Positions 1 through 9,800 of a stretch of DNA of 14,408 nt are shown piece after piece. Each line of letters begins with the position of its first letter. Position 1 is the stretch's first letter. Position numbers and translations under genes: made by a program. A model generated the notes under the pieces. The model was not told the DNA's origin, did no database searches, and saw only the letters and a list, made by a program, of their open reading frames with translations. This DNA comes from Sulfurimonas sp. (GTDB lineage Bacteria; Campylobacterota; Campylobacteria; Campylobacterales; Sulfurimonadaceae), in NCBI GenBank assembly GCA_026987995.1, contig JALSMC010000184.1, forward strand, positions 1 through 14,408. Direction: 5' to 3'.

Positions 1-975
1 TGGTAATGTTACTGTCGCTGTAAGTGTTACAAGTAGTGCTACCATTCCGTAAAAGAAATATAGTGACTTGATACCACCTATCTTATCCGCTATATTCCCA
101 CCAACTGGGCGAAGAACAGCACCTGCAAAGATACATAAAGCACCAAAGTAACCAGCGATTACTTTTACATTTGTCTCATCAAATACTTCTATACCAAACG
201 CCGACATATCAGCTTGGTAAGTATTCATAAGATAAACCTTCATATATCCAGCAAACCCAACAAATCCACCGAAACTAATTGCATAAAAGAGTGAGAACCA
301 CCATGTGTCTTTATCACCAAGCAATTTTACATAGTCTTTAAGCTTTTTAGGACGAGCAGTATATACATCTGCTGGAGCATCTTTTGCTAAAAATAGATAT
401 GCTATAAAAACAAGAGTCGCCATAGCTGCACCTACACCAAAAACTGAATGCCATCCCCATAACTCTGCTATCTTTGGAGCAAAAAGGAAGTCAATAACTA
501 CACCGATATTACCAGCCCCTGCTATACCTAAAACAACACCTTGAAGTTTTGGTGGATACCACTGACCCGCTTGTGGAAGTGCTACAGCAAACGATGCACC
601 GGCAAACCCAAGTCCTAACGCCACTATAAGCAGTACTTCATAAGTAATAGAGTTATTCATACCCATGTAAAATGCGGTCACAAGCGAGAGTATAACAACC
701 ATTTGAGAGATAAGTGCTGTCATTTTAGCCCCTATCTTATCAACTCCAAACCCAAGTAAAATTCTTAAAATTGCGCCTGAGAGTATAGGAAGGGAAAGCA
801 AAGTTGCTTTCTCACCTGCACTCATAATGTGTCCACCTAAAGCTAGTGCTTCAGCTATCTCTGTTGAAAGGGGACCGAGCATAGTCCACACCATAAAACT
901 CATATCGAAATATAAAAAAGCCATAAACAGTGTTGGTGTATGTCCTTTTCCTTTTAGTTCTTTAAACCCTGCCAT
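1..975 (-). CDS. narK: NarK/NasA-family nitrate/nitrite MFS transporter (3' end cut by window)
   Basis: Inner-membrane transporter of the nitrate/nitrite porter family. 325 codons are visible from an ATG at 975; the protein runs off the window edge, and the family usually has 12 TM helices. The family signature is clear: GFAGASFAVALPQ near residue 123, then WYPPK, then QGVVLGIAGAGNIG at 145-158. R71 (LRILLGFGVDKIGAK) and R289 (LRPVGGNIADKIGG) sit where E. coli NarK has its nitrate-binding arginines R89 and R305. An AAGGAAA ribosome site lies just upstream of the start. It follows norQ on the same strand but has its own likely promoter in the 107-bp gap. It could supply nitrate to the assimilation genes at the right end, exchange nitrate and nitrite for respiration, or both; the sequence does not decide direction of transport. 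Confidence 0.9.
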   Translation of the reverse strand, partial: MAGFKELKGKGHTPTLFMAFLYFDMSFMVWTMLGPLSTEIAEALALGGHIMSAGEKATLLSLPILSGAILRILLGFGVDKIGAKMTALISQMVVILSLVTAFYMGMNNSITYEVLLIVALGLGFAGASFAVALPQAGQWYPPKLQGVVLGIAGAGNIGVVIDFLFAPKIAELWGWHSVFGVGAAMATLVFIAYLFLAKDAPADVYTARPKKLKDYVKLLGDKDTWWFSLFYAISFGGFVGFAGYMKVYLMNTYQADMSAFGIEVFDETNVKVIAGYFGALCIFAGAVLRPVGGNIADKIGGIKSLYFFYGMVALLVTLTATVTLP

Positions 976-1001
976 TGTATTTCCTTGTTTTTGATAGCAG
1001 T

Positions 1002-1007
1002 ATTATA
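1002..1007 (-). promoter_or_regulatory. Putative -10 box for narK
   Basis: On the minus strand this reads TATAAT, a perfect sigma-70 -10 hexamer, 27 bp upstream of the narK ATG. A start of transcription near 995 would leave a leader of about 20 nt containing the AAGGAAA ribosome site. No good -35 hexamer is seen at 17 bp spacing, which is usual for Campylobacterota sigma-70 promoters. Its presence argues that narK can be transcribed separately from the nor operon. Confidence 0.5.
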
Positions 1008-1033
1008 ATACAAGAGATAAGTAATACTGATGA

Positions 1034-1060
1034 ATGTATGATTAAATTTTAATCATACAT
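1034..1060. repeat. Perfect 27-nt palindrome upstream of narK (first of a pair)
   Basis: Thirteen-base arms (ATGTATGATTAAA and its complement) flank a single central T at 1047, with no mismatch. The core TGATTAAA-N-TTTAATCA recurs at 1073-1089. A one-base centre and the absence of a T run on either side make a terminator unlikely, so a dimeric regulator site is the better reading. If narK starts transcription near 995, the centre lies at about -52. The spacing does not match the FNR box (TTGAT-N4-ATCAA), so no regulator is named. Confidence 0.55.
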
Positions 1061-1070
1061 CTAAATTCAA

Positions 1071-1089
1071 TATGATTAAAATTTAATCA
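1071..1089. repeat. Second copy of the TGATTAAA-N-TTTAATCA palindrome
   Basis: Bases 1073-1089 form a perfect palindrome of 8-base arms around A1081. Bases 1071-1089 repeat 1037-1055 with one central mismatch, 34 bp away. The copy overlaps the last two sense codons and the stop codon of norQ, so the coding end of norQ doubles as part of the presumed narK control region. It is read as a second operator for the same unknown regulator. Confidence 0.5.
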
Positions 1090-1868
1090 ATGAGAGTAAA
1101 ATGAAGCCCAATAAGTTTCTCTAAAACCTCTAAAACTTCCGCTTCATCACTTAAAGATTCTACTATAGTATGCATAGCCGCTTGGTAAGGGTCAAAACCT
1201 TGGACGATGAGCTTTGCTGCATATACAAGAAGTCTAGTCGATACAGCTTCTTGTATCTCACTATCATCTAGTTGGCGAATCTCTGAGGCTATAGTGACAA
1301 GTTTTTGTGCAGTTTCCTCATCCACACCACTTTCCTTTATAAGTATCTCTTTTTCTACATCTGGTATTGGGTAATTAAAAGAGAGCGCGATAAAACGCTG
1401 CTTTGTACTAGGCTTCATTCCCTTAAGTACATTTTGATACCCAGGGTTATATGATACAACAAGCATAAAGTCAGGATGTGCTTCTATAACTTCCCCTATA
1501 CGGTCAATTGGTAAAACACGACGATAATCTGCAAGAGAGTGAAGTACAACGGTAGTGTCTTTACGAGCTTCAATAATCTCATCAAGATAACAAATCCCGC
1601 CTTCACGAACAGCTTTAGTCAGTGGACCATCTTGCCAATATGTTCCATTGTCATCTATAAGGTGACGACCTATAAGGTCAGCTGCACTAAGGTCATCATG
1701 ACAAACAACAGTATACACTTTTCGTCCAAGCTTCTCTCCCATGGCCTCAATGAAGCATGTTTTTCCACACCCAGTAGGACCTTTGATAAGAATTGGCAGG
1801 TTCATAGATGCAGCTGCTTCAAATAGCTCGACTTCATTTGCTTGTGCTTTATAGTAAGTTTGACTCAT
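1083..1868 (-). CDS. norQ: NorQ, MoxR-type AAA+ ATPase for nitric oxide reductase activation
   Basis: Cytoplasmic AAA+ ATPase of the CbbQ/NirQ/NorQ group. With NorD it is thought to remodel NorBC so that the non-heme iron FeB is inserted. Its 261 residues fit the family. Walker A is GPTGCGKT at 30-37, Walker B is ICYLDE at 92-97, sensor 1 is SYNPG with N141, and a probable arginine finger is R158 in KQRF. The ATG at 1868 has AAGGAAA 6 nt upstream. That site overlaps the norD stop codon, so the two genes are probably translationally coupled across a 10-nt gap. The 3' end overlaps a palindrome in the narK control region. Co-occurrence with norB, norC and norD supports NorQ over CbbQ, which would sit beside RubisCO genes. 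Confidence 0.93.
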   Translation of the reverse strand: MSQTYYKAQANEVELFEAAASMNLPILIKGPTGCGKTCFIEAMGEKLGRKVYTVVCHDDLSAADLIGRHLIDDNGTYWQDGPLTKAVREGGICYLDEIIEARKDTTVVLHSLADYRRVLPIDRIGEVIEAHPDFMLVVSYNPGYQNVLKGMKPSTKQRFIALSFNYPIPDVEKEILIKESGVDEETAQKLVTIASEIRQLDDSEIQEAVSTRLLVYAAKLIVQGFDPYQAAMHTIVESLSDEAEVLEVLEKLIGLHFTLID

Positions 1869-1878
1869 AATTGTTTCC

Positions 1879-3615
1879 TTATTTTGTTAAGTTTATATAG
1901 ATTTGTGGTAGAAGTGCAGGTAGCTTTTTACTATCTCTGATGAGGGCATAACCATTTTTACCAAAAAGATAGGGCAGGTACTCTTTTGCTTCTATATCTA
2001 TGGTGATACAAAAAGGGGTGAGTCCCATCTTTTTTGCTTCAAGTATCGCTTTTTTTGTATCTTCTATGCCGTAGCGCCCATCGTATCTATCTACATCATT
2101 TGGTTTGCCATCACTTATGATGAGTAGTAGTCTATTTTGTGTTTGCTGTTTTTTAAGTATTAACGATGCTTCTCGTATTGCCGCTCCGAGTCTTGTGTAG
2201 TAGCCAGGTTTGATGGCACTTATACGACCTCGTGTAAATGCGGAGTACTTCTCTTTAAAGTTTTTGATGATTTCTATGCGAACATTTTTATTTTTTAAAG
2301 AAGAAAAAGTGTAGATACTAAAGCTATCTTGGAGCTTTTCTAAGGACTCACTAAAAACCATAAGGGTATCTTTTATGATGTCGATGACTCGCATCTCTTG
2401 CGTTATACCGGCTTCAGTGGAGAGAGAAACATCGGCGAGTATAAGTGTAGAGATATCTCTAAGTTTTTTCTCATAAGACATATAGAACTTCTGATGATGC
2501 CCCGATCTGTTTTGATGGCTTTTGTACTCTATCCAAGTGTCGATGTTTAGTTCATCCCCATCGGAGAGTTTAGAGTTTTTTACCCGCTCTAACTCCATCA
2601 TATCTAACTGTGATTCTACACTTTTTACCATTTTTTTGAGTCTTTTAGGGAGTTCTTCTGCTTCTATATTTGTAGTGAGGTAGGGCTTTATGTGAACATA
2701 GTTTTTAAGGTATTTTTCTTTAGAGTAGTCCCACTCATCTAAAAAATGCCCACCCCCTAAAGGATACTCCTCTTTAGAGTGCATGGAGAGGTCAAGGTCG
2801 AGTTTGAGTCGGGCAGAGAGGTTGGCTTTCTTAGCACCCAGTGTTATTTCATCTAAGTCTTCCGCATTATAAAGTGCATCTTCATCAAAACTATCATCTT
2901 CACTTCTGTCTACATTTACTTGCTCCATGATGCTCATCATAGCGTCAGGTAAAAAAGCCAAGAGTCCATCTGTCTCTTTTTTATCATCTATCTGATTTGC
3001 TTTTTTCTTCATCTTAAGTGTGTCGACTTTTTCAGGTTTGCTTTCATCTCTAGTAGGCGTATGCTCATCATTAAAATCACTATACTTATTAGTGGTGTTT
3101 AAGGCTGGGTATATCCAGAAGATAGAAGGAAACTGCTCCTCTTTAGTCTGTGTTTGAGTGTAAAAGGATTGAAATCCTGGGTATTTATTTATAAGTGCAT
3201 CGATGGCGTTTGTATTAACATCTTCAAGTGTACCTTGATGACTTTGTACCTTTGTAAAGAGTGCTGTTAGCCAATAATAAAGCATCTCGTTTTGCTTTTT
3301 GTCTTGAAAATAAGCGATAGAAGAGGGAAGATAAAGAGCATCACTGTCTTGCCAAGGCAGGTAAAAGTGTATGCCACTGCCCGATACTTTCTGTAAAAAA
3401 GTTCTTTTCATCTGAATAACTCGTTTATCAGTCATATGTAAGTCTTTTGCTTTGTCACCACCAAGGAGGTGGTAAAAAAGTTTAAGAGATTTACTTATGT
3501 CGTCAAATGACACAGCTGCATCTTTAAAAGTTGTATCTGTGTTTTTATCTAAAAAGCGGTTCCAGTACTTGCCTATACTCTCTTCATATTCAAGAGCAGC
3601 AAGTATGGAAGCCAT
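1879..3615 (-). CDS. norD: NorD, VWA-domain nitric oxide reductase activation protein
   Basis: Partner of NorQ in assembling active cNor, probably docking the AAA+ ring on the membrane enzyme. Its 578 residues are near the usual NorD size. The C-terminal von Willebrand A domain starts near 391. It carries a full metal-ion-dependent adhesion site: D395, S397 and S399 in DVSLS, T474 in YYTRLGAAI, and D502 in IISDGKPND. The N-terminal two thirds is poorly conserved, is mostly helical in character, and has an acidic, probably flexible stretch around 235-260. No TM segment or signal peptide is seen. The start ATG at 3615 lies 3 nt after the norB stop, with GAGG upstream inside norB. Gene order here is C-B-D-Q, whereas many proteobacteria have C-B-Q-D. 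Confidence 0.9.
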   Translation of the reverse strand: MASILAALEYEESIGKYWNRFLDKNTDTTFKDAAVSFDDISKSLKLFYHLLGGDKAKDLHMTDKRVIQMKRTFLQKVSGSGIHFYLPWQDSDALYLPSSIAYFQDKKQNEMLYYWLTALFTKVQSHQGTLEDVNTNAIDALINKYPGFQSFYTQTQTKEEQFPSIFWIYPALNTTNKYSDFNDEHTPTRDESKPEKVDTLKMKKKANQIDDKKETDGLLAFLPDAMMSIMEQVNVDRSEDDSFDEDALYNAEDLDEITLGAKKANLSARLKLDLDLSMHSKEEYPLGGGHFLDEWDYSKEKYLKNYVHIKPYLTTNIEAEELPKRLKKMVKSVESQLDMMELERVKNSKLSDGDELNIDTWIEYKSHQNRSGHHQKFYMSYEKKLRDISTLILADVSLSTEAGITQEMRVIDIIKDTLMVFSESLEKLQDSFSIYTFSSLKNKNVRIEIIKNFKEKYSAFTRGRISAIKPGYYTRLGAAIREASLILKKQQTQNRLLLIISDGKPNDVDRYDGRYGIEDTKKAILEAKKMGLTPFCITIDIEAKEYLPYLFGKNGYALIRDSKKLPALLPQIYINLTK

Positions 3616-3618
3616 TGT

Positions 3619-5440
<1,822 letters not shown>

Positions 5441-5456
5441 AAGTAACTCCTTTTTA

Positions 5457-5478
5457 ATTTCTACCTTGAAGTAGTATT
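5457..5478. promoter_or_regulatory. Operator-like inverted repeat 1 (norC-proximal)
   Basis: Half-sites ATTTCTAC and GTAGTATT flank a 6-bp centre CTTGAA; 6 of 8 arm positions are complementary. It is a degenerate copy of the perfect repeat at 5503-5524, with centres 46 bp apart. If norC uses the weak minus-strand -10 TAAGAT at 5488-5483, this copy would cover its transcription start near 5476. That fits a repressor. The most likely ligand is the Rrf2 protein encoded next door, by inference. Confidence 0.6.
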
Positions 5479-5482
5479 TGAA

Positions 5483-5488
5483 ATCTTA
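5483..5488 (-). promoter_or_regulatory. Possible -10 box for the norCBDQ operon
   Basis: TAAGAT on the minus strand matches 4 of 6 bases of the sigma-70 consensus and lies 43 bp upstream of norC, between the two inverted repeats. It is the best candidate I can find in this spacer, but it is weak and has no clear -35 partner. Confidence 0.3.
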
Positions 5489-5502
5489 ACTTAAAAACTC
5501 TT

Positions 5503-5524
5503 AATACTACCTTTAAGTAGTATT
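5503..5524. promoter_or_regulatory. Operator-like inverted repeat 2 (rrf2-proximal)
   Basis: AATACTAC and its exact complement GTAGTATT flank CTTTAA, so the 8-bp arms are perfect. It ends 14 bp before the TATAAT box of the Rrf2 gene and so covers its -35 region. On the other strand it lies upstream of the norC promoter region. Bases 5527-5533 (AATACTA) may be a third half-site. Rrf2 repressors such as NsrR bind dyads of roughly this length and often control their own gene; binding here is inferred. Confidence 0.65.
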
Positions 5525-5538
5525 TAATACTATTGTAA

Positions 5539-5544
5539 TATAAT
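5539..5544 (+). promoter_or_regulatory. -10 box of the rrf2-norE operon
   Basis: Perfect TATAAT, 19 bp before the chosen ATG at 5564. Transcription would start near 5551, giving a short leader that is mostly the ribosome site. Inverted repeat 2 fills the -35 region, which suits autorepression. Confidence 0.55.
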
Positions 5545-5550
5545 TTGGGA

Positions 5551-5558
5551 AAAAGGAG
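5551..5558 (+). promoter_or_regulatory. Ribosome binding site that decides the Rrf2 start
   Basis: AAAAGGAG ends 5 nt before ATG 5564. An upstream in-frame GTG at 5558 overlaps the last base of this site and cannot be served by it, so ATG 5564 is taken as the start. Confidence 0.75.
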
Positions 5559-5563
5559 TGCTG

Positions 5564-5974
5564 ATGGAGTTGAATAATACAACACAATATGCGATAAGAA
5601 TGTTAAGCTATATAGCAAACTCTCATGGCAAGTTACAAAATGCTAAAGAACTCTCACAAATACTTGCAATACCTTATAAATTTTTAACGAAGATTATGAC
5701 AGAACTCGTAAAATCTGAGTTTATTATCTCTATAAGAGGAAGAGAAGGCGGTTACAAGTTGGCCAAACCTGCATCGCAGATTATGGTTTTAGATATTCTA
5801 AATCAGTTTGGAGATATTGTAAAAGAGAACCAATGTATCTTAGGAATAGGTACCTGTGATAGTGAAAACAAATGTTCCTTACACGACCAATGGGTCACAC
5901 CAAAAGAGATGATGATAAAGATGTTTGCAGAAACAAGTTTAGAAAACCTAGAGGGTGATGAATTTAAGATATGA
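5564..5974 (+). CDS. Rrf2-family [Fe-S] transcriptional regulator, NsrR-like
   Basis: A 136-residue DNA-binding regulator of the Rrf2 family (NsrR, IscR and relatives). An N-terminal winged helix-turn-helix (about 1-65) ends in the wing motif RGREGGYKLA at 58-67. Three cysteines, C91, C98 and C104, in the pattern C-X6-C-X5-C followed by LHDQW, are the expected Fe-S ligands. Many Rrf2 proteins share this layout. Its position, divergent from norCBDQ and overlapping norE by ATGA, points to nitric oxide sensing: NO would damage the cluster and release repression of both operons. That role is inferred, because cysteine spacing alone does not separate NsrR from other Rrf2 types. Two dyads in the upstream spacer are candidate operators, including for itself. 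Confidence 0.85.
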   Translation: MELNNTTQYAIRMLSYIANSHGKLQNAKELSQILAIPYKFLTKIMTELVKSEFIISIRGREGGYKLAKPASQIMVLDILNQFGDIVKENQCILGIGTCDSENKCSLHDQWVTPKEMMIKMFAETSLENLEGDEFKI

Positions 5975-6561
5975 CAAAAATTGCACAAGTAAAAGAGAAA
6001 TTACCACCAGGTGACTTTGGTATATGGATAATCGTTTATGTTGAGCTTATCACATTTGGGCTACTTTTTGTGGGTTATGCTTTTGCAAGACGACTAGATG
6101 TAGCACTTTTTAACGAGTCGCAATTATTACTTGATACTAGATTTGGTTTTGTTAATACACTCATTCTTGTAACAAGTAGTTACTTTGTTGTAAAAGCATT
6201 AGAATCTATAAAGCTAAAAGATACACAAAAAGCATCTGCACTTGCTTCAAAATGGCTCCTCTATGCCATGGGCTTAGGACTCGTCTTTATAGTAAATAAA
6301 ATCATAGAGTTTTCTCAAAAATCAGCACAGGGCATAGACCTCAGTACAAACACTTTTTTTATGTTTTATATTTTACTGACGGTGTTTCACTTTTTACATA
6401 TGATTTTAGGTGTTGTCATTTTATTTAATGTAAGACAAAACACAAACAAAGGTGCTTACTCTTATGAAAACTACTTAGGGATGCAGACAGGAGCTATTTA
6501 CTGGCATTTAATAGACCTATTATGGATAGTTCTTTTCGCTCTGATATACATCATAAGGTAA
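5971..6561 (+). CDS. norE: NorE, cytochrome c oxidase subunit III-like membrane protein
   Basis: A 196-residue membrane protein of the heme-copper oxidase subunit III family with about five TM helices (roughly 15-38, 58-75, 95-115, 128-155, 176-195), the NorE arrangement. Subunit III landmarks are visible: the FFMFYILLTVFHFLHMILG helix at 129-147, YWHLIDLLWI near 177-186, and NKIIEF at 109-114. NorE is not essential for NO reduction but improves cNor activity or assembly in denitrifiers. Its ATG overlaps the rrf2 stop (ATGA) and only a weak ribosome site is seen, so it is probably translated by coupling. No subunit I or II gene for a cytochrome oxidase is nearby, which supports NorE over a true oxidase subunit. 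Confidence 0.85.
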   Translation: MTKIAQVKEKLPPGDFGIWIIVYVELITFGLLFVGYAFARRLDVALFNESQLLLDTRFGFVNTLILVTSSYFVVKALESIKLKDTQKASALASKWLLYAMGLGLVFIVNKIIEFSQKSAQGIDLSTNTFFMFYILLTVFHFLHMILGVVILFNVRQNTNKGAYSYENYLGMQTGAIYWHLIDLLWIVLFALIYIIR

Positions 6562-6565
6562 TGAT

Positions 6566-6703
6566 ATGAATTTTAATGTATGGATAGTTTTAGTTTTTTT
6601 AACATGTGTGACTTTTGTTATTGGCTATTTTAACTATGTAAACGCAGCTTTTGTGAGTTATGATAAAAGGACAGTTAATCATAGACTATTTTATGGAACT
6701 TAG
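6566..6703 (+). CDS. 45-residue single-TM protein downstream of norE
   Basis: A short ORF (ATG 6566, TAG 6701-6703) with an AAGG ribosome site 7 nt upstream and a 4-nt gap after norE. It begins MNFNVWIVLVFLTCV, forms one hydrophobic helix (about 5-25), and ends in a charged tail DKRTVNHRLFYGT. I recognise no family. Small membrane proteins such as NorF follow norE in other denitrifiers, and position plus a TM helix make a NorF-like accessory role possible. NorF is longer and has two helices. This ORF and the next one together would make two helices and about 80 residues, so a frameshifted NorF-type gene is an alternative. Confidence 0.5.
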   Translation: MNFNVWIVLVFLTCVTFVIGYFNYVNAAFVSYDKRTVNHRLFYGT

Positions 6704-6800
6704 AAATGTCACTTACGGGTATAGATTTATCCCAACTCTGTGGCTATCAGTTGTTGTTATTTTGATAGCCATAGCTTACTATATGCCAATAAATAAGTAA
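6693..6800 (+). CDS. 35-residue single-TM ORF overlapping the previous one
   Basis: ATG 6693 to TAA 6798-6800, in another frame and overlapping the previous ORF by 11 nt. The product has one TM helix (about 14-31) after a basic, aromatic lead-in YGYRFIPTLW. An in-frame ATG at 6660 would add 11 residues; neither start has a recognisable ribosome site, so translation would rely on coupling. The RFxPTLW stretch before a helix recalls the first helix of SURF1-type oxidase assembly proteins, but nothing of the rest of such a protein follows. Function unknown; it could also be the second half of a frameshifted two-helix protein. Confidence 0.35.
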   Translation: MELRNVTYGYRFIPTLWLSVVVILIAIAYYMPINK

Positions 6801-6808
6801 GAATAAAC

Positions 6809-6826
6809 ACTATTTTATAGTATAAT
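6809..6826 (+). promoter_or_regulatory. TATAAT box and small dyad directly before the sensor gene
   Basis: TATAAT at 6821-6826 ends only 5 nt before ATG 6832, so transcription from it would begin at or next to the start codon. No ribosome site precedes the ATG, which suits a leaderless message. A perfect dyad ACTAT-TTT-ATAGT (6809-6821) abuts the box. It resembles the ACTA/TAGT part of the norC/rrf2 operators but with 5 bp instead of 8 bp between those elements. Confidence 0.4.
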
Positions 6827-6831
6827 AATTT

Positions 6832-9800
6832 ATGAATAAATTTCTTTTCATTTTTTTTATGATATTTACAGCCTCTTATGCATCTGCATCACAGAAGATA
6901 GTCGTGCAGTTGGAGTGGAAGTATCAGTTTCAGTTCGCTGGTTTTATCATGGCAAAAGAGTTAGGCTTTTATAAGGAGCTTGGTTTAGATGTCTCACTCC
7001 AAGAGTCCACAAAACATGTAGATGTTGCTGATGTAGTTGATGGTAAGATTGATTATCTTGTGAGCAATAGTCTCTTACTTTATAATGAAGAGGGGCTGTA
7101 TGATCTGACACTACTTGCAACATATTTTCAAACATCTCCTTTAGTTTTTGCAGTACAGCCAGATATTTTAAAAGTACAAGATCTTAAAGGTAAAAAGATT
7201 GTCATAAATGATAGTGAACGTACAAATAGCTCTTTAGCAGTTTTACTTAAACATTATGCAATTGATACAAATAACACAACATTTATACAACCTAACTATG
7301 AAATGAATGATTTTATACAAAAAAAAGTCGATGCAGTCGCTGCTTTTACCTCGGATGAACTTTTTGAATTAGATGAAAAAGGTGTAGATTACAATATCAT
7401 AGACCCAGTAGACTATGGTTACACAACAACAGCGATTAATCTCTTTGCAAACTATGATAAAGTTATAAACAATCCACAAGAAATTACAAACTTTTTAGAA
7501 GCAACAAAAAAAGGCTGGAAATATGCACTCAATCACATAGATGAGGCGACGGCACTTATACATGAAAAATATCGACCTGAAAAATCTTTGGACGCATTAA
7601 AGTATGAAGCGAATGTAACTAAAAAATTGATGATTGAGAGTCTATATGACATAGGTGAAATAAACAGTGCTAATCTTGTAGCATCTTACGAGCAGTTAGT
7701 AAAGTTAGGTCTTTTTCAAAAGAGTATATATGATCTTCATATGTTGAGTCTTGAGACTTATAAAAATAGACAACATTTATACCTCTCACAAGAGCAAAGA
7801 CAATACCTTAAGACAAAAAAAGAGATAAGTATCTGTGTCGATCCTGAGTGGAAACCTTTTGAGTGGATTGATGAAAATGGAGAGTATAAAGGTATGGGTG
7901 CAGATTACTTTGATGCTTTTATATCTCAAGTAGGTATTCCTTATCATTTGCATAAAACACAAAACTGGGCACAAACACTAGACTCTTTAAAGAGTGGAAA
8001 ATGTGACCTTTTACCAATGGTTAGCATAACTAAACCACGAAAAGAGTTTCTTTCATTTACAGATGCATATTATAAGATGCCATATGTAGTTGCGACAACA
8101 CTTGATAAGCCTTTTATTGAAGATATTAGCACACAACTAGATAAAAAGTTTGCTGTTATTCGTGATTCTGCAGTGATTGACTCTGCAAAAAAACTCTATC
8201 CAAGTATAAAGTTTGTAGAAGTGAGTACTGTTGCCGAGGGTATATCTTTTGTAAGAGAAGGAAAAGTGTATGGGCTTATCAATACTACAGCAGTTATATC
8301 GCAACTTATGTATGAAGAGGGTTTTATAGATATTAAAATTGCGGGAGCTTTACCAATTGGGTATAAAATGGCAATAGGTGTTAGAAAAGAAGAACCATAT
8401 TTGCGTAATATTTTACAAAAAGCTATACAAAATTTTCCAGTAGATAAAAAAGAGACAATAGAGCAGAGATGGCTCTCTATAGTTGTTTCACAAAAACAAG
8501 ACTTTACTCTAGTGTATATAGTTCTATCAGTTGCATTACTTCTGTTAAGTGCATTTTTTTATAGACAAATACTTTTAAAGAAGTTAAACAGAAGGCTTGA
8601 AGCATTAGCACACTTTGATACCCTTACAAAGCTACCAAACCGATCTCTTTTTTATGATAGACTCCATAAAACTATAAATGGAGCTAAACATGATAATAAG
8701 CAGTTTGCACTTTTCTTTATTGACCTAGATAGATTTAAGCAGATAAATGACTCACTAGGGCATCACATAGGTGATGAGGTGCTTAAAATCATATCACAGC
8801 GTTTATCAAGGATAGTGAAGAAAAAATCTACTATAGCACGTCTTAGTGGTGATGAGTTTACAATTATCATGGAGTCGGCAGATGTAGAAGAAGATGCAAC
8901 TGTTTTAGTAAAAGAGATATTAGAAGTGTGTACTCAAACTATATCTATTGTAGGGGAGACACTTTATCTCTCTGCTAGTGTAGGTATTAGTATGTATCCA
9001 CAAGATGCACAAGAAGCAAATGATCTTGTGAAGTTTGCAGATACCGCAATGTACAAGGCAAAAGAAGAGGGGAAAAATCGTTATAAGTTTTACTCAAAAG
9101 AGTTTACAATATTGGCACTTAAGAAAGCAACTCTTCAAAATAGACTTCGTGATGCTATAAAAAATGATGAGTTCGTTGTGCATTATCAAGTACAAATAAA
9201 TGCACAAAACAACTCTATAATTGGAATGGAAGCTCTTGTTCGTTGGGTGCAAAGTAATGGAAACATTATCTCCCCTGCTAGTTTTATTCCTATTGCTGAA
9301 GAGACAGGACTTATAGTTGAAATAGATCAAATAGTAATGAAAAAGGCGATGGCTCAGTTAGCATACTGGACTCAAAATGATCTCTTTAATGGTACTCTTT
9401 CTTTAAACCTTGCTGCAAAACTATTAGCACAAGAGAACTTTATAGAAATTGTTCAAGAAAATTTAAAATTTTATAGTATAGATGCAAAGAGAATAGAGTT
9501 TGAATTAACAGAGAGTGACATTATGGCAAGACCCCAAGAGGCGATAAAAAAACTCAATAGACTTCATAACCTCGGTGTTAAAATATCTGTAGATGATTTT
9601 GGTACTGGCTATTCATCACTCTCATATCTTAAACGTTTTCCTATAGATAAGCTCAAAATTGATCAATCTTTTGTAAGAGATTTACCTTCGGATGAAGAGG
9701 ATTGTGCAATAGTTAAGGCTATCATTGCACTTGGTGAGAGTTTAAGTCTAACACTTTTAGCAGAGGGTGTTGAAGAGGAGAGTCAAAAACTATTTTTAGT

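Noticed and set aside
1034..1060. Intrinsic terminator for norQ
   Set aside because: The arms are AT-rich, the centre is a single base and no T run follows on either strand; an operator pair explains the repeat at 1071-1089 better.
1034..1089. FNR/CRP boxes
   Set aside because: The half-sites TGAT and ATCA are 9 bp apart, not the 4-6 bp spacing of FNR or CRP sites.
1539..1826. Plus-strand 95-codon ORF opposite norQ
   Set aside because: It is antisense to the conserved Walker motifs of norQ, with no ribosome site and no protein-like features.
5971..6561. True cytochrome c oxidase subunit III
   Set aside because: No subunit I or II is nearby; the size, five helices and nor context fit NorE.
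6947..9330. Several minus-strand short ORFs inside the sensor gene
   Set aside because: All lie opposite conserved domains of a well-supported gene and lack ribosome sites.
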